NCBI RefSeq assembly: GCF_002300165.1
Contig: NZ_MLCE01000022.1
Location: 164,928-228,927, forward strand
From: Streptomyces sp. Tue6028
GTDB taxonomy: Bacteria > Actinomycetota > Actinomycetes > Streptomycetales > Streptomycetaceae
Length of the DNA: 64,000 nucleotides
Direction of reading: 5' to 3'
Shown: positions 59,608 to 64,000 of the stretch, in pieces
Layout of the letters: every line of letters begins with the position of its first letter
How positions within the stretch are numbered: the stretch's first letter is position 1
The notes under the pieces: model-generated
Told to the model about the DNA's origin: nothing
Seen by the model: only the letters and a program-made list of their open reading frames with translations
The model's database searches: none
Program-made: the position numbers and the translations under genes

Positions 59608-60555
59608 CTAGGACGACAGCGCCCACACCGCATGGGCGAGGGCGTCGCCGTTGCGGTCCAGCGCGGTGTCGTTGATGTTCGACGTCGTGTCGCAGGAGGA
59701 GTGGTAGCAGCGGTCGAACGGCTGACCCGCCGTACCGCCCCACTTCGCGGCCTGGGCCGTCGTCTTGACGTAGTCGGCGCCGCTGAAGAGGCCGCCGACC
59801 GGGATGCCGGCGTTCTTGAAGGGGGCGTGGTCGGAGCGGCCGTCGCCCTCGGTCTCCGGCTCCGTCGCGATGCCCAGGCCCGTGAAGTAGTCCTTGAAGG
59901 TCTTCTCGATGGCGGGGTCGTCGTCGTAGACGAAGTAGCCGGGGTTCGGGGAGCCGATCATGTCGAAGTTCAGATAGCCGCTGATCTTCGAGCGGTTCGC
60001 GGAGGAGAGGTTGTTGACGTAGTACCGGGAGCCGACCATGCCGAGCTCCTCGGCGCCCCACCAGGCGAACCGGAGGTGTTTGGTGGGCTTGTACTGCGCG
60101 CGGGACACGGCGAGCGCCGTCTCCAGGACGGCCGCGGATCCGGACCCGTTGTCGTTGATGCCGGGCCCCGCGGTCACGCTGTCGAGGTGGGATCCGGCCA
60201 TGACGACCTGATTGGAGTCGCCGCCGGGCCAGTCGGCGATCAGGTTGTAGCCGGTGCGTCCGGACGAGGTGAACTGCTGGAGGGTCGTGGTGAACCCGGC
60301 CGCGTCCAGCTTCGCCTTCACGTAGTCGATGGACGCCTTGTAACCGGTGCGGCCGTGCGCCCGGTTGCCGCCGTTGGCGGTGGCGATGGACTGCAACTGC
60401 GCGAGATGCGCCTTGACGTTGGCGACGGGGAGGTCGGGGGCGGCGGCCGCGGCGGGGGACGCGGGTGCCGCGCCGGCTATGGAACCGGTGGTGAGGAGCG
60501 TGGTGGCCGCCACGACGGCAGCGGCGACGGCACGTCCGGGAACGGAGAGCTTCAT
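59608..60555 (-). CDS. Secreted M28 aminopeptidase (Streptomyces aminopeptidase S type)
   Basis: 315 residues. A signal peptide of about 28-40 residues precedes the mature start near APDLPVANVKAHLAQLQ. The di-zinc ligands are in AGSHLDSV (His), GPGINDNGSGSA (Asp), WWGAEELG (Glu catalytic and ligand), LNFDMIGS (Asp) and GRSDHAPF (His). The sequence closely follows the known Streptomyces griseus aminopeptidase, including DRCYHSSCD with the disulfide pair and the end WALSS. It releases N-terminal hydrophobic residues outside the cell. GGAG precedes ATG 60555. It ends 13 bases from the last T4SS-like gene and is probably unrelated to it. Confidence 0.95.
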   Translation of the reverse strand: MKLSVPGRAVAAAVVAATTLLTTGSIAGAAPASPAAAAAPDLPVANVKAHLAQLQSIATANGGNRAHGRTGYKASIDYVKAKLDAAGFTTTLQQFTSSGRTGYNLIADWPGGDSNQVVMAGSHLDSVTAGPGINDNGSGSAAVLETALAVSRAQYKPTKHLRFAWWGAEELGMVGSRYYVNNLSSANRSKISGYLNFDMIGSPNPGYFVYDDDPAIEKTFKDYFTGLGIATEPETEGDGRSDHAPFKNAGIPVGGLFSGADYVKTTAQAAKWGGTAGQPFDRCYHSSCDTTSNINDTALDRNGDALAHAVWALSS

Positions 60556-60667
60556 GTGGGGGGGCTCCGAATTCCGCAGTGAGTGGGGAGCCCGATGGTG
60601 GGGGTGAGGCTGACGCTCCGTCAAGAGCGGAATCCGGTCACCCCCGTCCGCATACCGGAACCTCGCG

Positions 60668-60781
60668 GTGCCGTACGTCCGAAGTCACGGCCCCCGGCGC
60701 CGTACGTCCGAAGTCACGGCTCCCCCCGGGGCGCCGCACGTCCGAAGTCACGGCCCCTACGGCGCCGTACGTCCGAAGCCC
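60668..60781. repeat. Tandem repeat, four copies of about 30-34 bp
   Basis: Four units each carrying G(C/T)GCCG(T/C)ACGTCCGAAG, three of them continuing TCACGG, starting near 60668, 60698, 60731 and 60762. It lies between the start of the aminopeptidase gene and the stop of the VOC gene, in a non-coding gap. Unit lengths vary slightly, which differs from a CRISPR array. No similarity to the 35-bp array at 21.2 kb beyond GC content. Confidence 0.8.
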
Positions 60782-60837
60782 CGGCACTCCGCGTGTGTCC
60801 CGCCCTTCGGGCGACGCCGGGGATGGTCGCGCGGGCG

Positions 60838-61305
60838 CTAGTGCACGCAGAACTCGTTCCCCTCCGGGTCGGCCATCACCACCCACTCGCCGGCCGGCTC
60901 CTTGACGTGCCGCAGCACGCTCGCCCCCAGCTCCGTCAGCCGCTCGACCTCGGCCGCGCGCTCTGCCGGCGCCGTGTGCAGATCGAGATGGAGCCGGTTC
61001 TTGACGGTCTTGGCCTCCGGTACGCGCTGGAAGAGCAGCCGCCGGCCGAGCCCGGTGCCGCTCTCCTCGTCGTACGGGTCGTCCGGATGCCGTACGGCGA
61101 TCAGGTCCCGGAAGGCCGCGCGGCCGTGGAAGTCGACGGTGGCCTCGGCCGGCAGCGCGCCGATCTCCAGCAGCCGTTCCACCAGCGCGCTGTTGTCCTC
61201 GGCCCGGTAGTGGAGCGCGGCGGCCCAGAAGTCGGCCTGGGTGTGCGGGTCGGAGGCATCGACGACGAGTTTCCAGTGCAGGGGAGTGGGCGTCATGGCG
61301 GGCAT
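60838..61305 (-). CDS. VOC-fold (glyoxalase/bleomycin-resistance superfamily) protein
   Basis: 155 residues of the two-module VOC fold: WKLVVDASDPHTQADFWAAAL at the N-terminus and NRLHLDLHTAP...EPAGEWVVMADPEGNEFCV at the C-terminus, the latter being the usual VOC ending. Possible metal ligands are the His in DLHT and the Glu in GNEFC. It matches a common actinobacterial group with no settled role (possible resistance protein or isomerase). Single gene; start ATG 61305 or 61296. Confidence 0.88.
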   Translation of the reverse strand: MPAMTPTPLHWKLVVDASDPHTQADFWAAALHYRAEDNSALVERLLEIGALPAEATVDFHGRAAFRDLIAVRHPDDPYDEESGTGLGRRLLFQRVPEAKTVKNRLHLDLHTAPAERAAEVERLTELGASVLRHVKEPAGEWVVMADPEGNEFCVH

Positions 61306-61387
61306 CCTGCCAGTTCACCGGCGGTTCGCGGGCCGGGTCGCCGAAGCGGTCCCGCGGCCGGACGGCGCGGTGCCCGGGCGGTGCCCC

Positions 61388-62440
61388 CTACGCGTGCTCG
61401 CGCGGGGCGGTGACCGTGCCGGCGTCCGGGGCGGTGCCGGGGCTCACGACGGCGTCCGCGCCGGTGACGACCTCGGTCCCCACGGCGATCTCCGCGGCCT
61501 CGGCGACCTCGGCCTCCGAGGGGCGGCCGGCGTTCCGCAGCTGGCGGGCCGCCCGCCGCGCGGTGCGCAGGGCGTCGAAGGTGAGCAGCGACAGCGCGAG
61601 CCAGACCAGCGCGAACCCGGCCCAGCGCTCGGCCGGCATGGCCTCGTGGAAGTAGAGGATGCCGAGCAGGAACTGGAAGACCGGCGCGAGGTACTGCAAC
61701 AGGCCCAGCGTCGACAGCGGCACGCGGATCGCCGCCGCCCCGAAGCAGACGAGGGGGATCGCCGTCACCACACCGGTCGCGGCGAGCAGCAGGGCGTGCC
61801 CGCCGCCCTGCGCGGCGAAGGTCGCGTCTCCCTGGGAGCCCAGCCACACCAGGTAGGCCAGCGCGGGCAGGAACTGGATCGCGGTCTCGGCGGCGAGCGA
61901 CTCGATGCCGCCGAGGTTGACCTTCTTCTTCACCAGCCCGTAGGTGGCGAAGGAGAAGGCGAGGCACAGGGAGATCCACGGCGGCCGGCCGTAGCCGATG
62001 GTGAGGACGAGGACGGCGCTGAAGCCGACGCCGACGGCCGCCCACTGCACGGGCCGCAGCCGTTCCTTGAGGATGAGGACGCCCATCGCGATGGTGACGA
62101 GCGGGTTGATGAAGTAGCCGAGCGACGCCTCCACCACGTGTCCGCTGTTGACCGCCCAGATGTAGACGCCCCAGTTGACCGTGATGACGGCCGCGGCGAT
62201 GGTGATCAGACCCAGCTTGCGCGGCTGCCGCAGCAGCTCGCCCGCCCAGGCCCAGCGCCGCATCACCAGCAGTGCGATACCGACCACGCCGAGGGACCAG
62301 ACCATCCGGTGGGCGAGGATCTCGACCGCCCCGGCGGGCTTCAGCAACGGCCAGAAGAGGGGGACGAGCCCCCACATGCCGTACGCCGCGAAGCCGTTCA
62401 GCAGACCTACGCGCTGCTCGCTCTTCGACGTCGCGGCCAC
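61388..62440 (-). CDS. rarD: RarD/EamA-family DMT transporter
   Basis: 350 residues with ten hydrophobic helices in two EamA halves. Family motifs are GLLNGFAAYGMWGLVPLFWP at the N-terminus, EILAHRMVWSL, LGYFINPLVTIAMGVLILKERL and, in the second half, LQYLAPVFQFLLGILYFHEAM. A hydrophilic tail of about 60 residues (Ala/Glu/Val rich) is longer than in E. coli RarD. Start is GTG 62440 with GGAGGCAGCG. A small 7-bp hairpin (CCGCCGC/GCGGCGG, 62462-62481) lies just upstream. Substrate not established; the name reflects family, not a proven chloramphenicol link. Confidence 0.9.
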   Translation of the reverse strand: MAATSKSEQRVGLLNGFAAYGMWGLVPLFWPLLKPAGAVEILAHRMVWSLGVVGIALLVMRRWAWAGELLRQPRKLGLITIAAAVITVNWGVYIWAVNSGHVVEASLGYFINPLVTIAMGVLILKERLRPVQWAAVGVGFSAVLVLTIGYGRPPWISLCLAFSFATYGLVKKKVNLGGIESLAAETAIQFLPALAYLVWLGSQGDATFAAQGGGHALLLAATGVVTAIPLVCFGAAAIRVPLSTLGLLQYLAPVFQFLLGILYFHEAMPAERWAGFALVWLALSLLTFDALRTARRAARQLRNAGRPSEAEVAEAAEIAVGTEVVTGADAVVSPGTAPDAGTVTAPREHA

Positions 62441-62507
62441 CGCTGCCTCCTTCTCGTGTGACCGCCGCTCTCGTGCGGCGGAAGTCTCGAAGAAGGTAGC
62501 GCCGAGG

Positions 62508-62557
62508 ACCCCTGCCTGTCATGCCCGTATCGCCATACGGTCATGACAGGCAGGGGT
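62508..62557. terminator. Very stable hairpin between the quinone oxidoreductase and rarD genes
   Basis: A perfect 16-bp stem (ACCCCTGCCTGTCATG with its complement) continues, after one C/T mismatch, into 6 more pairs CCGTAT/ATACGG closed by CGCC. It starts 31 bases after the oxidoreductase stop and should block read-through into rarD. The symmetry is so strong it could also be bound by a protein. Confidence 0.8.
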
Positions 62558-62587
62558 GGGGGCGACGGGACCCCAGGGGCTCCCGGT

Positions 62588-63445
62588 TCAGCCCTTCAGC
62601 GCCGCGTCGACCGACTCGGCGAGCGGGGTGGTCGGGCGGCCGATGAGGCGGGACAGGTCGCCGCTGGTTCCGGCGAGCAACCCGCGCTCCACGGCCGCGT
62701 CGACGTCCACGAGGATCGCCGCGAACGGCTCGGGCAGACCCGCACCGGTGAGAATGCCCTGCAGCACCTCGCCGGGCACGTTGTTGTACGCGATCTCCCG
62801 GCCCGTCTGCGCGCTCAGCTCGGCCGCGTACTCGGCCAGGCCCCACGCCGTGTCGCCGCTCAGCTCGTACGCCTTGTTCTCGTGCCCCTCGCCGGTCAGC
62901 ACGGCGACCGCCGCCGCCGCGTAGTCGGCACGGGAGGCGGAGGCGATGCGGCCCTCGCCGGCGGCGGCGACGACGGCGTCGTGCTCCAGCACCGGGGCGA
63001 GGTTCTCGGTGTAGTTCTCGTGGTACCAGCCGTTGCGCAGGAAGGTGTACGGCAGGCCGGAGTCGAGGATCGCCTGCTCGGTGCCCTTGTGGTCGTCCGC
63101 CAGCTTGAAGTCGGCCGCAGGACCGCCCAGCACACCGGTGTACGCGAGCTGCGCGACCCCGGCCTCCTTCGCGGCGTCGATCACGGCGGTGTGCTGCGGG
63201 ATGCGCTGCCCGACCGCGTTGCCGGAGATCAGCAGCACCCTGTCGCCGGCGGCGAAGGCGCCCTTCAGGGTCTCGGGCGCGCTGTAGTCGGCCACGCGCA
63301 GCTCGACGCCGCGGGCGGCGAGGTCGGCGGCCTTCTCCTCGCTGCGGACGACGGCGACGATCTCGGCCGCCGGGACCTTCTCCAGCAGGCCGTCGATGAC
63401 GTGACGGCCGAGGTGTCCGGTGGCTCCGGTGACGACGATGCTCAT
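62588..63445 (-). CDS. NmrA-type NAD(P)H:quinone oxidoreductase (QorB/YtfG-like)
   Basis: 285-residue atypical short-chain dehydrogenase. NAD(P) motif VVTGATGHLGRHVIDGLL at residues 4-21, then VAVVRSEEKAADLAARGVEL, DRVLLISGNAVGQRIPQH and LPYTFLRNGWYHENY, the last typical of QOR2/YtfG and related NmrA proteins. These reduce quinones with NADPH or sense the redox state. AAGGAG precedes ATG 63445. It is divergent from an HxlR regulator with 88 bases between, the standard qorB/qorR-like layout, so the regulator very likely represses it until quinone or electrophile stress. Confidence 0.9.
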   Translation of the reverse strand: MSIVVTGATGHLGRHVIDGLLEKVPAAEIVAVVRSEEKAADLAARGVELRVADYSAPETLKGAFAAGDRVLLISGNAVGQRIPQHTAVIDAAKEAGVAQLAYTGVLGGPAADFKLADDHKGTEQAILDSGLPYTFLRNGWYHENYTENLAPVLEHDAVVAAAGEGRIASASRADYAAAAVAVLTGEGHENKAYELSGDTAWGLAEYAAELSAQTGREIAYNNVPGEVLQGILTGAGLPEPFAAILVDVDAAVERGLLAGTSGDLSRLIGRPTTPLAESVDAALKG

Positions 63446-63505
63446 GAGTGAACTCCTTGTGGGGTGGTCTGACACTCACCCTAGGAGGTGCACTAACTCT
63501 GCGAA

Positions 63506-63530
63506 AGTACCCACTTTCAAGTAAGGTACT
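63506..63530. promoter_or_regulatory. HxlR-type operator in the divergent promoter
   Basis: Outer arms AGTACC (63506-63511) and GGTACT (63525-63530) enclose the inner palindrome ACTT-TC-AAGT (63513-63522). This nested symmetry is what dimeric HxlR proteins bind. It abuts the HxlR start (63534) and lies about 60 bases from the oxidoreductase start, so one bound dimer could control both. Confidence 0.7.
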
Positions 63531-63533
63531 GGC

Positions 63534-63938
63534 ATGGCAGTAAGTACCGGAGCAGCAGAGAACAAGTACACCGTCGGCGAGGCGATGTGCCCCTACCGCC
63601 TGGTCCTGGAGCACGTCACCAGCCGCTGGGGCGTCCTCGTCCTGATCGAGCTCCTGGAGCGCCCGTTCCGCTTCAGCGAGCTGCGCCGCGCGATCGGGCG
63701 GGTCAGCGAGAAGATGCTGACGCAGACCCTGCAGACGCTGGAGCGCGACGGGCTGGTCCACCGCGACGCCAAACCGGTCATCCCGCCGCGCGTCGACTAC
63801 TCGCTCACCGACCTGGGGCGTGAGGCCGCGGTGCAGGTGAAGGCCCTCGCGTCGTGGACCGCGGAGCGCATGGACGACGTGGAGCAGGCCCGCCGCACCT
63901 ACGACGAGGCCCGGGAGGCGAGCTCCCGGGCCTCGTGA
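63534..63938 (+). CDS. HxlR-family transcriptional regulator
   Basis: 134 residues. Winged-helix protein with the single redox-type cysteine Cys19 in GEAMCPYRLVLEHVTSRWGVL, then FRFSELRRAIGRVSEKMLTQTLQTLERDGLV (recognition region, core SEKMLTQTLQ) and a wing VIPPRVDYSLTDLG. HxlR proteins of this layout (for example YodB, HypR, QorR) sense quinones, aldehydes or disulfide stress through this Cys. It probably autoregulates via the adjacent operator. No good ribosome site sits upstream, so leaderless or weak translation is possible. Its last codons form a hairpin terminator. Confidence 0.93.
   Translation: MAVSTGAAENKYTVGEAMCPYRLVLEHVTSRWGVLVLIELLERPFRFSELRRAIGRVSEKMLTQTLQTLERDGLVHRDAKPVIPPRVDYSLTDLGREAAVQVKALASWTAERMDDVEQARRTYDEAREASSRAS
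63905..63935 (+). terminator. Hairpin overlapping the end of the HxlR gene
   Basis: A perfect 13-bp stem (CGAGGCCCGGGAG with its complement) around the loop GCGAG. The right arm ends just before the TGA stop at 63936, so the final codons encode the terminator itself. Confidence 0.65.
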
Positions 63939-63969
63939 AGGGCATGCCCCACCGCGCGGCGGCCGCGTC

Positions 63970-64000
63970 TCAGCCGACGACCGTCCAGGTGTCCCCGCCC
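63970..64000 (-). CDS. 3' end of a further gene (cut by the window edge)
   Basis: On the - strand the frame reads GGDTWTVVG then TGA at 63972-63970. Position 31 bases after the HxlR stop and convergent orientation make a real gene end plausible, and the Trp-Val end resembles terminal residues of secreted or repeat proteins. Too short to identify. Confidence 0.35.
   Translation of the reverse strand, partial: GGDTWTVVG

Noticed and set aside
60668..60781. CRISPR array
   Set aside because: Only four near-identical abutting units, no spacers, no cas genes.
1..64000. tRNA or rRNA genes
   Set aside because: No cloverleaf-like stretches with the T-arm motif GGTTCGAATCC or rRNA-conserved sequences were noticed by eye; a covariance scan would be decisive.

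Overview
The window is a stretch of a high-GC actinobacterial chromosome, almost certainly Streptomyces. The support is the very high third-position GC, frequent GTG starts, ATGA/GTGA stop-start overlaps, purine-rich Shine-Dalgarno sites, an SGAP-type secreted aminopeptidase, an SCO6880-family protein and a c-di-AMP riboswitch in front of a cell-wall hydrolase. I see no tRNA, rRNA, transposase, integrase, relaxase or CRISPR array.

Region 1 (1-11.6 kb, + strand) holds the distal part of the respiratory complex I operon, nuoF (5' truncated) to nuoN. The genes are tightly packed and end at a perfect 18-bp hairpin. An inverted pair of DnaA-box-like sites sits at the nuoM/nuoN junction, and a further box precedes recQ (11.8-13.8 kb).

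Region 2 (14.0-21.0 kb, - strand) is a compact cluster, read in the order GntR/UTRA regulator, AprB-like ferredoxin, lipoprotein substrate-binding protein with a NosL-like tail, permease, SsuB/TauB-like ATPase, and an AprA/fumarate-reductase-like flavoprotein fused to HEAT repeats. It looks like uptake plus redox processing of a small, perhaps sulfur-containing, substrate. The substrate is unknown.

Region 3 (21.0-37.0 kb) is mixed chromosomal content. It carries a 35-bp tandem repeat, fumarylacetoacetase, an ATP-grasp/flavin oxidoreductase pair, a HAD phosphatase, a LysM/transglycosylase protein under a ydaO-type riboswitch, a CocE-type hydrolase, a polyprenyl diphosphate synthase (plausibly for the menaquinone that complex I reduces), a CHRD-DUF3455 secreted protein, a LolA-like protein with an ABC exporter, and an NADPH:FMN-type oxidoreductase.

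Region 4 (37.0-59.6 kb) is the most unusual part: a type IV secretion-like system. Its core has a VirD4/TraG-like coupling ATPase, a second conjugative-type ATPase, an SCO6880 protein, a VirB6/TrbL-like polytopic protein, a single-pass periplasm-facing protein, two paralogous pilin-sized membrane proteins and a degenerate P-loop protein. A divergent arm encodes a transglycosylase/M23 cell-wall hydrolase, a lipoprotein, a 918-residue protein with a huge Pro-Ala-Glu stalk and a small Ala/Gly/Pro/Arg-rich protein. Linked cargo-like genes encode a FolD homologue with a long low-complexity tail, an amidase, a zeta-toxin-like kinase and a 930-residue multidomain protein. Several of these end in related Arg-Pro-rich C-termini. 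With no relaxase or integrase visible, I infer protein export (effectors) rather than DNA conjugation, but this is untested.

Region 5 (59.6-64.0 kb) carries aminopeptidase S, an intergenic tandem repeat, a VOC-fold protein, a RarD/EamA exporter, and a divergent NmrA-type quinone oxidoreductase/HxlR regulator pair around a clear palindromic operator. A partial gene is at the edge.
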